This document shows positions 6,765-14,719 of a DNA stretch of 64,000 nt, piece after piece (within the stretch, counting starts at the first letter, position 1; the number at the start of each line of letters is the position of its first letter). The translations under genes and the position numbers were made by a program. Source of the DNA: Hydrocarboniphaga effusa AP103 (GTDB lineage Bacteria > Pseudomonadota > Gammaproteobacteria > Nevskiales > Nevskiaceae); the NCBI RefSeq assembly GCF_000271305.1, contig NZ_AKGD01000002.1, positions 62,001 through 126,000 of the forward strand, read 5' to 3'. The notes under the pieces are model-generated. The model had not been told where the DNA came from. It saw only the letters and a program-made list of their open reading frames with translations, and did no database searches.

Positions 6765-7059
6765 CACGGGGCATACGCGCCCCTCAGGGGAATTACGTTG
6801 TCAGAACGCTCAGCACCTAACCGTTACCAGTTGGGCACCGTTCCTAGGCTGCGGGGGGCAGAACCCCCGGTCTGGTCATGTTTCGCGCAAATTGCGCACG
6901 CCAGACAGTTGCACATGCGGCTTTCGCCGCTTCGATTTCGGGGCATTGCGCCGTCGATCTCGATACCACTTGGAGGCTAGTTTTGATACTCTTTAGTCCA
7001 TGAAATTCATAGACTTAGTGGCATCTAGGCTAGCGGCCTAAGCGACTTTCAGGTCGCAC

Positions 7060-7098
7060 GCTTGGGAAGCTACAGCTCTACCATTGAGCTACACCCGC
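7060..7098 (-). tRNA. tRNA-Gly(CCC), 5' exon
   Basis: These 39 bases are the 5' part of the interrupted tRNA: acceptor strand GCGGGTG, the D arm, anticodon stem GTAGC, the full loop TTCCCAA and the first two bases (GC) of the returning stem strand. The intron starts at 7059 with GTGCG. Together with the 35-base 3' exon it gives 74 nt. Its last 13 bases (TAGCTTC then CCAAGC) are the IBS2 and IBS1 recognised by the intron. No tRNA can form without splicing, because the break lies inside the anticodon stem. Confidence 0.94.
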
Positions 7099-7171
7099 AA
7101 TGCGCCATCTGAAGAATGGATTGCGGACCGCAGTTTACCGCGTCGCCCGCTCCCGATGAGAAGCCAAAACG

Positions 7172-7205
7172 AAAAAAGCCCACCGCGAACGGATCGCGGC
7201 GGGCT
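7172..7205 (-). terminator. Intrinsic terminator after the small membrane protein gene
   Basis: On the minus strand AGCCCGCCGCGA and TCGCGGTGGGCT form a GC-rich stem around a short loop, followed by six T. It lies 17 bases past the stop of the 75-residue membrane protein gene and separates it from the tRNA-Gly gene downstream. Confidence 0.85.
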
Positions 7206-7222
7206 CGGAGCAGAACGAGGGC

Positions 7223-7450
7223 TTAGAGGTTTTCGCTCAAACGGCGCGGGCCGAGGCGCCGTTCGATGCCATTGGGACCGCCGACGTTGACGCGCCGACG
7301 GTCGCGACCTTCGGCGGTACGACGATCGAGACGGGCGTATTTCTGTTTGGTCTGGTCGGGCTGCTTGTAGGTCAGCAGGCCATAGCAGAACACCAGCGCG
7401 CAGACCGAACCGATCGTCCAAGTCGCCACATCGAAGAGCCAGTTGACCAT
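7223..7450 (-). CDS. Small membrane protein of unknown function
   Basis: A 75-residue protein starting MVNWLFDVATWTIGSV at the ATG at 7450, chosen because GGAGG lies five bases upstream; an in-frame ATG at 7462 lacks this. Residues about 5-28 form a single membrane helix (ATWTIGSVCALVFCYGLLTY). The rest is a strongly basic cytoplasmic tail with RRTAEGRDRRRVNVGG and LGPRRLSENL. I do not recognise the family. A clear terminator follows, so it is transcribed alone. Confidence 0.65.
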   Translation of the reverse strand: MVNWLFDVATWTIGSVCALVFCYGLLTYKQPDQTKQKYARLDRRTAEGRDRRRVNVGGPNGIERRLGPRRLSENL

Positions 7451-7493
7451 CGCAACCTCCAAGCGCGCCGCCTGAGGCGGCGCCGGACGGCGC

Positions 7494-8183
7494 TTATCTC
7501 AACTGGAGATTGTTGCCATCCACGCGAACAGGAGTGCCGACGGCAAGTCCGGCGGCGCTATCGACCTTGACGGTCTGATAGCCGCCATTGTCCATGCGCA
7601 CGCCCACTTCATAGTAAGTCGAGGCACGAGCGGAGCGTTCGATCTGATGACCGGCGACGCCGCCGCCGATCGCCCCCGCCGCAGTCGCGAGATCCTTGCC
7701 GCGGCCGCCACCGAACTGATGGCCGATCACGCCGCCGGCCACCGCGCCCGCGATCGCGCCCAGACCCGAGCCCTGACCCTTGGCACGCACTTCGTTGATC
7801 GAGGCGACGGTGCCGCAGTCCTGGCAGACCGGAGCCGGTGCCGGCGCGGGGGCCGAGTACGAGGGCTGCGACTGCGAACGCGAAGCGCTGGCGGCGCGCT
7901 CGGCCTCACGCTGGCGACGGGCGGCTGCGGCGGCGCGTTCCTGCTTCGCCTTGGCTTCCGCTTCGGCTTCCTCCTGCCTGGCCTTGGCTTCGTCGAGTTC
8001 CGCCTGCTTGGCGGCGGCGTCGGCCTGGGCTTTGGCGAGTTCCTCCTGGGCCTTCTGCAGTTCGAGCGCCTGCTGATCGGCTGCGGCCGCGGCTTCCTCG
8101 GCGTCCTTGTCGGTGGGCGGGGCACAGGCCGAAATCGTCAAGGTGAGCGCCGCGACGGCGGCGTAAGCAGTGCGGAATTTCAT
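7494..8183 (-). CDS. Glycine-zipper outer-membrane lipoprotein with coiled coil
   Basis: A 229-residue lipoprotein precursor: the signal peptide ends in the lipobox LTISAC, so Cys20 is probably lipidated. Residues about 25-95 are an Ala/Glu/Lys/Gln-rich coiled coil. A Ser/Pro/Ala linker and a CQDCG motif follow. Next is a double glycine zipper (GSGLGAIAGAVAGGVIGHQFGGGRG and its repeat), the 2TM glycine-zipper fold of SlyB/PcP-type proteins. The C-terminal VRMDNGGYQTVKVD part is the usual beta-rich end of this family. Likely role: envelope integrity. The long coiled coil before the zipper is less usual. The start has GAGG six bases upstream. Confidence 0.85.
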   Translation of the reverse strand: MKFRTAYAAVAALTLTISACAPPTDKDAEEAAAAADQQALELQKAQEELAKAQADAAAKQAELDEAKARQEEAEAEAKAKQERAAAAARRQREAERAASASRSQSQPSYSAPAPAPAPVCQDCGTVASINEVRAKGQGSGLGAIAGAVAGGVIGHQFGGGRGKDLATAAGAIGGGVAGHQIERSARASTYYEVGVRMDNGGYQTVKVDSAAGLAVGTPVRVDGNNLQLR

Positions 8184-8247
8184 GGAAGGCCTCGAATGAT
8201 TTTTATATGCGAGCCGGAGCTGGCTCGCGGTGCCATCTTTGCGGCGA

Positions 8248-8281
8248 AAGCTGAACGAAAACTGAGTTCGCGGTCAGCTTT
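8248..8281. promoter_or_regulatory. Inverted repeat upstream of the lipoprotein gene
   Basis: AAAGCTGA at 8248-8255 and TCAGCTTT at 8274-8281 are perfect inverted arms separated by 18 bases. The site lies 65-98 bases upstream of the lipoprotein start (minus strand) and just past the end of the motor operon's downstream neighbour region. It could be an operator or a weak stem; there is no T run on either side strong enough to call a terminator. Confidence 0.4.
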
Positions 8282-8321
8282 CATCGGTTCTTCACAATCG
8301 CCCGCGGCACCGAAACCGTTT

Positions 8322-9305
8322 TCAGTTCGCCGGGAAGAAATCGAGCGGCTTGGTGATGGTGGTGGCCGCCGTGTCCTTGGCCTCGAAGCGGAACAGCTTC
8401 ACGCGGCCGACCAGTCTGCCTTCCAGATCAGGGTCTTTGAGCTCGCTCGACACCACCTCGCAGCTCGATACGCTGCCGTCCGGCTCGATCGTGAGCTTGA
8501 GCACGAGCTTGCCCTGCAGCGCCGGGTTGTCGCGCAGGGCGCGGTTGTAGAGCGCGTAGATGGCGCCCTTGTTCTGGTCGAAAACCTCCTCGACTTCTTC
8601 ACGATCGCGGCCACCGCTGCGCTTGCCTTCGGCCTTGGCCGCGGCGGTGTTGGCGGCCGCCTTGACCTTCTCGGTGCTGCGCTCGGCCAGCCCGGTGGCG
8701 CCGGTGCTCTTGCCGAGCGAGGCGGTATCGACACCGCCGCTGGACCGTGCATCGCCGCCGAGGGCGCCCGATGCCGCCTGCTTGGGCGGCGCGCCGGTTC
8801 CGCTGATGACGGCGGCGCCGCTGGCGACGCGCTCGGCGGCCGAGGAATCGCGCATCGCCGCGAGGTCTTCGCTCATCGAGGCCAGGCCGGCCTTGGCGGC
8901 GCGCTGGCGGGCGGCTTCGGCGCGCTGCTCGGGCGTCGGTTCGGCCGGCTTGGGTTCCTCGATCTTGGGCGTCGGCTCGGGTTTGGGCTCTTCGACCTTG
9001 GGCTTGGGCGCCGGAACCGGCTCGGGCTTGGGCGCTTCGACGACCGGCTCGGGTTCGGCGACGGCTTCCACGGGCGGCGGCGGTGCCGGCGGAGGCGGCA
9101 GCAGCTGGGCGTACTGGCGCACCGGCGGCGCTGCGGGTGCCGCGGTCTTGCGCTCGAAATGCAGCAGCGACATCGCGATACCGAACAGCAGCACCGGAAC
9201 GCCGACTTCGATGCAGATGAGCCTGAAGCGCCGGTCCGCGGCGTCGTTGAGCTCCCAGCTTTCCCAGCGGATCGGCGGGCGCGGGTTCAAGCCGGCGGCG
9301 CTCAC
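8322..9305 (-). CDS. TonB-like protein with AgmX/PglI C-terminal domain
   Basis: A 327-residue energy-transducer-like protein. It has a cytoplasmic N-terminus, one membrane helix near residues 32-48 (GVPVLLFGIAMSLL), then a long Pro/Glu/Lys-rich periplasmic arm (EPKPEPTPKIEEPKP type). The C-terminal domain has EVFDQNKGAIYALYNRALRDNPALQGK and LTIEPDGSVSSCEVVSSEL, as in the AgmX/PglI (GltG/GltJ-type) domain. The start is GTG at 9305, overlapping the preceding ExbD stop (GTGA). It is the last gene of the motor operon and probably couples the ExbB/ExbD complex to envelope partners. Confidence 0.88.
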   Translation of the reverse strand: MSAAGLNPRPPIRWESWELNDAADRRFRLICIEVGVPVLLFGIAMSLLHFERKTAAPAAPPVRQYAQLLPPPPAPPPPVEAVAEPEPVVEAPKPEPVPAPKPKVEEPKPEPTPKIEEPKPAEPTPEQRAEAARQRAAKAGLASMSEDLAAMRDSSAAERVASGAAVISGTGAPPKQAASGALGGDARSSGGVDTASLGKSTGATGLAERSTEKVKAAANTAAAKAEGKRSGGRDREEVEEVFDQNKGAIYALYNRALRDNPALQGKLVLKLTIEPDGSVSSCEVVSSELKDPDLEGRLVGRVKLFRFEAKDTAATTITKPLDFFPAN

Positions 9306-9817
9306 GAGCTCTTCCCCGAACTGCGGTTGACCGCGAGCGAGATGCGCGCGAAGCCGGTATCGCCGCCGCAGGTCGCCATGACCTTGTTGAGCAGGGCGAA
9401 CGGCAGGTCCTTGTCGGCCATGATGTTGACCTCGCCGCGCGTGGGCTTGGCGGCCGGGTTGCCCGGATCGCCCTGCAGCGGCACCTGCAGCAGGCGCTCC
9501 TTGAGCCGACCGAGCACGGCGCTGGTGTCGGCCTCGGCCTCGGCGACGCTCATCACCGGCTCGCCCTGGAACAGGATGCTGTCCCGCGTGACCATGACCA
9601 CGGCCATGTCCTCGGGCTGCTGCTGCGAGACCGACGGCGGCAAGGTCAGCGAGGGCGGCGTGCGCAGGGTCTGCACGCTGGTCGAGGTCAGCATCAGGAA
9701 GAACACCAGCGTGGTGAACACGTCGATCATCGAGACCAGGTTCAGCGGCACGGCGTCCGGGCGCTCGGCCTTGCGCAGCATGCGGCGCCGGCGCGTGGCG
9801 TTTCCGAGCAGGCTCAT
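9302..9817 (-). CDS. ExbD/TolR-family protein (second copy)
   Basis: A 171-residue protein: basic N-terminus (RRRRMLRKAERPDAVPLNLVSMIDVFTTLVFFLML), one membrane helix with the conserved Asp (MIDVF) that carries protons, and a periplasmic domain ending in NRSSGKSS. It differs clearly from the neighbouring ExbD, so the operon encodes two distinct TolR-like partners, as in Myxococcus AglQ/AglS. Start ATG at 9817 overlaps the upstream stop by ATGA; its own stop overlaps the AgmX gene start. Confidence 0.9.
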   Translation of the reverse strand: MSLLGNATRRRRMLRKAERPDAVPLNLVSMIDVFTTLVFFLMLTSTSVQTLRTPPSLTLPPSVSQQQPEDMAVVMVTRDSILFQGEPVMSVAEAEADTSAVLGRLKERLLQVPLQGDPGNPAAKPTRGEVNIMADKDLPFALLNKVMATCGGDTGFARISLAVNRSSGKSS

Positions 9818-10338
9818 GGGGCGGGCTCCGATGCGGAGGGCGCGGTTTCGGCAGCCGGGGCGACGCCGACCGACACTTCGGGGAACAGTTCGTAGGCCGC
9901 GGTCGGATCGGTGCGCACCGCGTCCATCAGCGCGACCAGGGTTTCATACGAGACGCTCGGTTCGAGCAGCAGCGAAATGCGCTTGTCGTCGGGCGTCGCC
10001 GACTTGAGTTCGGTCAGCTTGGCGACGAGCCCGCTGTAGTCATAGGCGCTGCCCTGCTTGGCCCAGGTCTGCAGCGGCTGGCCGTTGTCGGCCAGCGTGA
10101 GGCCGTCGCCGCGCACCACCACGCTCAAGTCCTGCTGCGCGGGTGGCGGTTCGGCGCTCGCCACCGGCGGGCCCGGCAGCTCGATGCCGAGCACCGAGAC
10201 GCCGATCTGATTCACGAGCAGGAAGAACACCAGCACCGTGAGCACGTCGATCATCGACACCAGGTTGAGCTCGCCGCCGCGCCGCCTCTTGGCACGGCGC
10301 ATCGCGCGTCGGGTGTTCTTGGCCAGTCCTTGCATCAT
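9814..10338 (-). CDS. ExbD/TolR-family protein (first copy)
   Basis: A 174-residue protein with the ExbD layout: a very basic N-terminus (RRAMRRAKRRRGGELN), a single helix LVSMIDVLTVLVFFLLV with the proton-carrying Asp, and a periplasmic domain (about residues 55-160) ending in an Ala/Pro-rich tail. It works with the ExbB-like protein encoded just upstream (22-base gap) in an inner-membrane proton-driven motor. Two ATG codons lie in tandem (MMQG); either could start. Confidence 0.9.
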   Translation of the reverse strand: MMQGLAKNTRRAMRRAKRRRGGELNLVSMIDVLTVLVFFLLVNQIGVSVLGIELPGPPVASAEPPPAQQDLSVVVRGDGLTLADNGQPLQTWAKQGSAYDYSGLVAKLTELKSATPDDKRISLLLEPSVSYETLVALMDAVRTDPTAAYELFPEVSVGVAPAAETAPSASEPAP

Positions 10339-10360
10339 CGCGGCGCGTCCTGGCGGTTGA

Positions 10361-10990
10361 TCAGTCTTCGAGCCCGAGGCTGTTGAGGAACTTCACCGCC
10401 GCCATTTCGATCTGGTCGACCAGCGAGTCGGTGACCGACTGCAGCCAGGAGTGGATCAGCAAAAACGGAATCGCGACCATCAGGCCGAAGGCGGTGCAGT
10501 TCATCGCTTCGGACACGGCCCCCGAGAGCAGGTCCTGCTTCTGCGCCGGGTTGACGTCGGCCAGCGCGCCGAAGCCGTGGATCAGGCCGATGATCGTTCC
10601 GAGCAGGCCCAGCAGCGTGGCGACGTTGGCGAAGGTGGCGAGGTAGTGCGTGCGGCGCTCGAGCTGCGGCGTCACTTCCATGAGGCTCTCTTCCATCGCG
10701 CGCTCGACCGGGCCGCGCTTGGTCGCGCCCTTGGAGCGGGCCAGGCCGTAGCCGAGCACGCGGCCGATCGCGGTGGTCGAGTTCGAGGCGATCTTCTCGG
10801 CCTCGCTGTAATTGCCCGCGTTGATCAGCGGCAGCAGGCGGCTCCAGAGCGTGCGGCTCTCGTTGTGCGCCTTCTTCAGATAGATCATGCGTTCGATCGT
10901 GATCGCGAGCCCCAGTGCGAGCAGCGCCAGGATCGGATACATGAACAATCCGCCCGCCTGGAAGAAACCGGGGATATTGCTGAGGCTCAT
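10361..10990 (-). CDS. MotA/TolQ/ExbB proton channel protein
   Basis: Starting at the ATG at 10990 (MSLSNIPGFFQAGGLF), with AAGGA about eight bases upstream, this 209-residue protein has three membrane segments. They lie near residues 12-32 (MYPILALLALGLAITIERM), 117-140 (THYLATFANVATLLGLLGTIIGLIHGF) and 155-180. The GLLGTIIGLIHGF block is the ExbB/TolQ signature lining the proton path. It forms the motor with the two ExbD-like proteins. A longer in-frame extension upstream lacks family similarity and was not used. Confidence 0.93.
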   Translation of the reverse strand: MSLSNIPGFFQAGGLFMYPILALLALGLAITIERMIYLKKAHNESRTLWSRLLPLINAGNYSEAEKIASNSTTAIGRVLGYGLARSKGATKRGPVERAMEESLMEVTPQLERRTHYLATFANVATLLGLLGTIIGLIHGFGALADVNPAQKQDLLSGAVSEAMNCTAFGLMVAIPFLLIHSWLQSVTDSLVDQIEMAAVKFLNSLGLED

Positions 10991-11048
10991 GAGGCTAGTC
11001 CTTGCTCTGGGTGTTTCGGTTCGGGTGTGGGGGCAGCTGCGGAGACGG

Positions 11049-11387
11049 TCACGGCGTCCCCGCGGGTTTGGCATAGCGCAGCTCGCGACGGTATTCGACG
11101 CGATTGACGGGTTCCAGGACCTGGTTCAGCAGGGTGTCGTCGGGCGCGCCGCGCAGTTCGGCCGCCGAGGCGCGCTTCCACGGCAGGATGTTCATGACCG
11201 TCGGCAGCTCGCGGCTGCCGGTGATCGAGGTGGAGTCGAGTTCGAGCACGGAGCTGGAATTCACGCTTGGTTGCGGATCGTCGGCCGCGGGCTTTCGGGC
11301 CTGCGGTTCCTGCGCCATCGCGGCGGCTGACAAGGTGCAGCAAACGGCAAGCCACAAGCTGCCCGGCAGGCAGTGCAAGCGCGTCAT
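11049..11387 (-). CDS. Small exported protein of the motor operon
   Basis: A 112-residue protein with a signal peptide (MTRLHCLPGSLWLAVCCTLSAAAMAQ, cleavage after AMA). The mature chain is short and polar, with LELDSTSITGSRELPTVMNILPWKR in the middle and EPVNRVEYRRELRYAKP near the end. The start overlaps the preceding TPR gene stop (ATGA), and AGGAGA precedes it. I recognise no domain. The string TSITGSRELPTVMNILPWK looks conserved in character and may bind a partner. Similar small proteins accompany TPR/ExbB clusters in other gammaproteobacteria, as I recall, but the function is not known to me. Confidence 0.75.
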   Translation of the reverse strand: MTRLHCLPGSLWLAVCCTLSAAAMAQEPQARKPAADDPQPSVNSSSVLELDSTSITGSRELPTVMNILPWKRASAAELRGAPDDTLLNQVLEPVNRVEYRRELRYAKPAGTP

Positions 11388-14300
11388 GGCGTGGTCTCCT
11401 TGGCGGCGGCCGGCGCACCGGTGCGGCGCTTGAGGTCGGCGATCCAGCGGCCCACCTGCGCATCGGGCTGCGGCAGCAGCGCCTGATAGCGCTCGTATTC
11501 CTCGAGCGCGACCCGCGGCTTCTGCAGGAACAAATCGTTGACGACGCCGCGGTTGTGATGGGCGGCGGCGTAGTTCGGATCGAGCGCGATCGCCTTCACG
11601 TAGGCCTCGTCGGCGGCCGCGAACTGCGCATGCCGGCGCAGCCAGATGCCGAGCTGGTGCTGGGCCGGGGCGAACTTCGGGAAATCCTTCGCCGCCTGCT
11701 TGAGCACCCGCTCCTCGTCGGCGTTGCGGTTCATCTGCCGGTAGACCAGGCCGAGCATGACCGCCGGGCCCGGCAGGTTCTTGTAGTCGGCGGCGAGCGT
11801 CTTGAACGCGGCTTCGGCGGCGGCGGTGTTGCCGGATTCGAGCGTGGCGACGGCCGCGTTGAATTCGGTGGTCGCGCGCGCCGACATCGCGGTGCCGGCC
11901 GGGGCGATCGGAACCGAAACCTCGGGCTGCTCGCCCTTGGCGTAGCGGCCCGGCGACAGCGCGGCGAGTTCGATGAAGCTCTTCTGCACCCAGAGGTCGT
12001 AGATCCCGTCCTTGGCGCGCCTGGCGTTGGCCTCGTGGATCGCGATCGCCTTGTCCTCGAACGGGAAGATCTGCTCATCCAGCAGCAGGTCGTACTGTTC
12101 GAGCGCCTCGGCGTCGAGGTCCTTGGGCCGCTCGGACGTCTTCAGCGCCTTGGCGAGGTCGTGGTAGAGCTCGGCGGTCTCGTAGGTGGCTTCGGTCGCC
12201 ACTTCGGCGACGCCGTAGTCGGCCGCTCGCGCATAGGCGTTGAGCGCGTTGTCGAGGCGCTGGCGCTTGGTCGCCAGGCTGCTCTTGAGCGGCAGCGTCA
12301 GCGCCACCTGGCGGTACGCATCGCGGGCGGTCTGCGCGGGCAGCAGCGAGGCGCGCGCGGCCAGCGCCCGTGAGCGCTCGGTGCGCTGATCGCCGCCGGC
12401 CGCTTCGAAGTTGACGAGACGGCGGCCCCAATCGGCGCGAACGTCTTCCTGTCCGCTCTTGGCCGCGAGGTCGACGAGCTTCTGGTAGCCCTCGATCGCG
12501 ATGTCGAAAGGCTGCGGATAGCGCTCGACGTACTGGCGCAGCGCACGCTCGGCGGCGGCCGGATCGCTTGGCTGCAGCAGCTCGGCCGAATGCCAGAGCG
12601 CCTCGCGCTGCAGGGTCGGGTCGGCGCCCGGGGTTTCGGCGATGCGCTGCAACTCGCCGGCCGCCGCGCCCGGGTTGCCGGTCTTCTCGTAGGTGGTCGC
12701 GAGCGTGCGCGTGACTTCGGACACTAGCGGATCACCCGCGTGCTGCTGGCGGAACGCCAGCAGCATCGGAATCGCCTGCGCGGGCTTGCCGGCCTTGAGC
12801 GTGGCCATCGCGGCGTCGTAGTCGGCGGTCACGCGGATCTTGGTTTCGGGCGCCTCTTCGGCGACGCGCGAGAAGTGCTCGGCCGCCTGCAGCGCTTGGC
12901 CCGAAGCCTGCGCCTGCTCGCCCTGGCGGTAGATCGCGGCGGCGAGGCGCTCGGCGGTTTCCTGGTCCGGCGGCGAGCCGGCCGGCGCGAGCTTCTGCAC
13001 CTGGATGTAGGCCGCTTCGGCGCGCGCGTAGTCGGCCTTGTCGAAGCTCGCGTGGCCGATCACGCGCCAGGCGACGCGCCTGGAGGCGTCGTCCGCGTCG
13101 GCGTTCCGCGTCACCGCTTCGGCGGCCGCGAGCGCCGGCGCGAGGTCGCCGGCTTCGAACAGCCCGGCGGCGGCGTTCGACTGGATCTGCGCCGATTCCT
13201 TGCGCTGCGGGAAGCTGGTCGCGAAGCGCAGGTCGGCGTTGAGACGCTGGCGCTTCCAGGCGGTCTGCTCGGCCCCGGACAGCGCGGCTTCGCGCTTCTG
13301 ATACGCCTGCAGTGCCGCGAAGCCCGCGTCGGAGCGGCGGCCGAAATTCGGATAGTCGTAGGCCGCCGTTTCATAGGCCTTGATCGCGCCGGGCAGGTCG
13401 CCGCGCTCGTAGAGCAGGTCGCCGAGCAGGAACTGCGCCTCGGGCGCCTGGGCATCCTGCGGGAAATAGCTCGCGTAGCGGCGGTACTGATCGGCGGCCT
13501 GCTGGCCGTCGGCGCTGCGTTCTTCGGGCTTGCGCTGAGCGTTCTGCGACAGCGCGTGATGCTGCTGGGCGAGCATCCAGACGGTGTCGCGCAGGTAGTC
13601 GACGGCTTCCGGCTGCGAGCTGCTCTGGCGGCCGGACCAATACGGCTGATCGAGGCCGAAGCGCTTGACGTAGTCCTCGCGCAAGGCCAGCGCCTGGCTC
13701 GAAAAACCGCCGGCCTCGAAGGCCTTGATCGCCTGGATCTGGAAGGCCGGCGCCTGCGGATGCCGCGGATGCGCCTCGACGAAGCCGGTCAGCGTGGCGG
13801 CGACGTCGGTGTAGCGCTCCTGCTTGAGATAGATGCCCGCGAGGCTTTCGTAGAGCAGGTAGCCATAGGCCGGATCGCCGTGGGCGGCGAGCTTTTCGCC
13901 GACCGTTTTCGGCGAGCCGATGTTGAGGCAGGCCAGCGCCATCGCGCGCAGGCTGTCGTCGATCAGTTCGCGCTCGGGGCGCGACATCGACTTGAGATGG
14001 GCGTCGAGCCGGTCTTCGGGTACCGGGCCGAGCCGGCGATCGAGCAGCGCGAAGAAGGATTTCAGGCTGGCGTCGTAATCGTCCTGCTTGAAGCGCGCCC
14101 AGCCTTGCTTGTAGATGGACGGCTCGTAGTACTGATTCGCGCCTTGCGGTCCGCGCTCGGCGATCGCGGTGAACGCCGCTTCGGCCTCGCGATACTGGCG
14201 CTGCGCGAACAGGATCTCGCCGCGCCGGAACTGCGATTCGACGATCACCGAAGACTGCGGAAAGCGCTGCGCCAGCTCGTCGAGCGAGGCCAGTGCGGCC

Positions 14301-14719
14301 TTGGTTTCGCCGGCACCTTCCTCGGCGCGCGCGAGCTGGTAGAGCACCTCGTCGTTGCGCGCGTCGTCCGGGTAGCGGCGCAGCAGATCGCGATAGCGCT
14401 CGGCCGCCTTGCGGTACGCGGCCTTGCGCGCCTCGGGGCTGCCTTCGGCGGTGTCGGCGGCTTCCAGCTCCAGATCGGCGATCCGGCGCAGGGCCTCGGC
14501 GGCGAGCTTGGGATCGGCCTGCGGCTGCTGCAGATACTGCTGGTAGCCCTCTCTCGCGCGCTGGTTGGCGTCGCCGACCGGCGGCTCGGGCGGCAGCTCG
14601 GGACGGCGATCCTGCAGGCTGCCGAGCGTGCCCTGGCGCGGCGGCGGGTCTTTTTTCTTGTCGTCGTTGCCGAACCACATCATCGACGTGGCGAGCAGGG
14701 CGGCGGCGGCGGCGCTCAT
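11384..14719 (-). CDS. Large tetratricopeptide-repeat protein
   Basis: A 1111-residue protein built almost wholly of TPR helices (repeated A-x-Y/F-G/A patterns such as FLLGDLLYERGDLPGAIKAYETAAYDYP and QHQLGIWLRRHAQFAAADEAYVKAIALDPN). The start at 14719 (MSAAAAALLATSMMWFG) overlaps the stop of the upstream TPR gene as ATGA; a longer in-frame reading to 15496 lies inside that gene and is rejected. The N-terminal hydrophobic stretch may be a signal anchor, placing the repeats in the periplasm. Probably a scaffold linking the motor to the outer membrane, comparable to the GltD/GltE role in Myxococcus (inference). Confidence 0.88.
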   Translation of the reverse strand: MSAAAAALLATSMMWFGNDDKKKDPPPRQGTLGSLQDRRPELPPEPPVGDANQRAREGYQQYLQQPQADPKLAAEALRRIADLELEAADTAEGSPEARKAAYRKAAERYRDLLRRYPDDARNDEVLYQLARAEEGAGETKAALASLDELAQRFPQSSVIVESQFRRGEILFAQRQYREAEAAFTAIAERGPQGANQYYEPSIYKQGWARFKQDDYDASLKSFFALLDRRLGPVPEDRLDAHLKSMSRPERELIDDSLRAMALACLNIGSPKTVGEKLAAHGDPAYGYLLYESLAGIYLKQERYTDVAATLTGFVEAHPRHPQAPAFQIQAIKAFEAGGFSSQALALREDYVKRFGLDQPYWSGRQSSSQPEAVDYLRDTVWMLAQQHHALSQNAQRKPEERSADGQQAADQYRRYASYFPQDAQAPEAQFLLGDLLYERGDLPGAIKAYETAAYDYPNFGRRSDAGFAALQAYQKREAALSGAEQTAWKRQRLNADLRFATSFPQRKESAQIQSNAAAGLFEAGDLAPALAAAEAVTRNADADDASRRVAWRVIGHASFDKADYARAEAAYIQVQKLAPAGSPPDQETAERLAAAIYRQGEQAQASGQALQAAEHFSRVAEEAPETKIRVTADYDAAMATLKAGKPAQAIPMLLAFRQQHAGDPLVSEVTRTLATTYEKTGNPGAAAGELQRIAETPGADPTLQREALWHSAELLQPSDPAAAERALRQYVERYPQPFDIAIEGYQKLVDLAAKSGQEDVRADWGRRLVNFEAAGGDQRTERSRALAARASLLPAQTARDAYRQVALTLPLKSSLATKRQRLDNALNAYARAADYGVAEVATEATYETAELYHDLAKALKTSERPKDLDAEALEQYDLLLDEQIFPFEDKAIAIHEANARRAKDGIYDLWVQKSFIELAALSPGRYAKGEQPEVSVPIAPAGTAMSARATTEFNAAVATLESGNTAAAEAAFKTLAADYKNLPGPAVMLGLVYRQMNRNADEERVLKQAAKDFPKFAPAQHQLGIWLRRHAQFAAADEAYVKAIALDPNYAAAHHNRGVVNDLFLQKPRVALEEYERYQALLPQPDAQVGRWIADLKRRTGAPAAAKETTP

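Larger units (their letters stand above)
3665..7059 (-). mobile_element. Group II intron inserted in the tRNA-Gly(CCC) anticodon stem
   Basis: This 3395-base element has every part of a mobile group II intron, read on the minus strand. It starts with GTGCGACC at 7059 (consensus GUGYG) and holds about 960 bases of structured RNA with EBS1 and EBS2. It encodes a reverse transcriptase/maturase/HNH protein and has a textbook 34-nt domain V at 3706-3739. A domain VI hairpin follows with a candidate branch-point A at 3671, and the element ends in AC. Exact removal restores a perfect tRNA. Two things are odd. A complete second tRNA-Gly(CCC) lies inside it at 6019-6092, upstream of the RT gene. A signal-peptide gene lies between the RT and domain V. 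Base composition is visibly lower in G+C than the host genes, as expected of an acquired element. Confidence 0.95.
6093..7059 (-). ncRNA. Group II intron 5' structured RNA (domains I-III)
   Basis: About 970 bases without a credible protein gene. From the 5' splice site at 7059 (GTGCGACCTGAAAGTCGC) the sequence is full of short hairpins typical of domain I, including the EBS2 and EBS1 loops. The block GGAACAGGGTAAGCCTGT is of a kind common in bacterial group II introns. The region toward 6240 (with GGATGTCGGAGTAAGCG) is probably domains II and III. Exact domain borders need folding. Reading frames here (for example near 6493-6996 on the plus strand) have no ribosome site or recognisable product and are rejected. 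Confidence 0.85.

Noticed and set aside
3665..7059. Two separate introns or a tandem tRNA array instead of one intron with a tRNA inside
   Set aside because: Only one 5' intron end (7059), one RT gene and one domain V/VI (3739-3665) are present, and the outer tRNA halves join exactly; a second intron boundary next to 6019 or 6092 was not found.
6093..7059. Small open frames in the intron 5' region (for example 6493-6996)
   Set aside because: The region is structured RNA with EBS sites; the frames lack ribosome sites and recognisable products.
7647..10007. 786-residue plus-strand frame opposite the lipoprotein and ExbD genes
   Set aside because: Low-complexity Gly/Arg/Leu translation of the reverse strand of real genes; no ribosome site.
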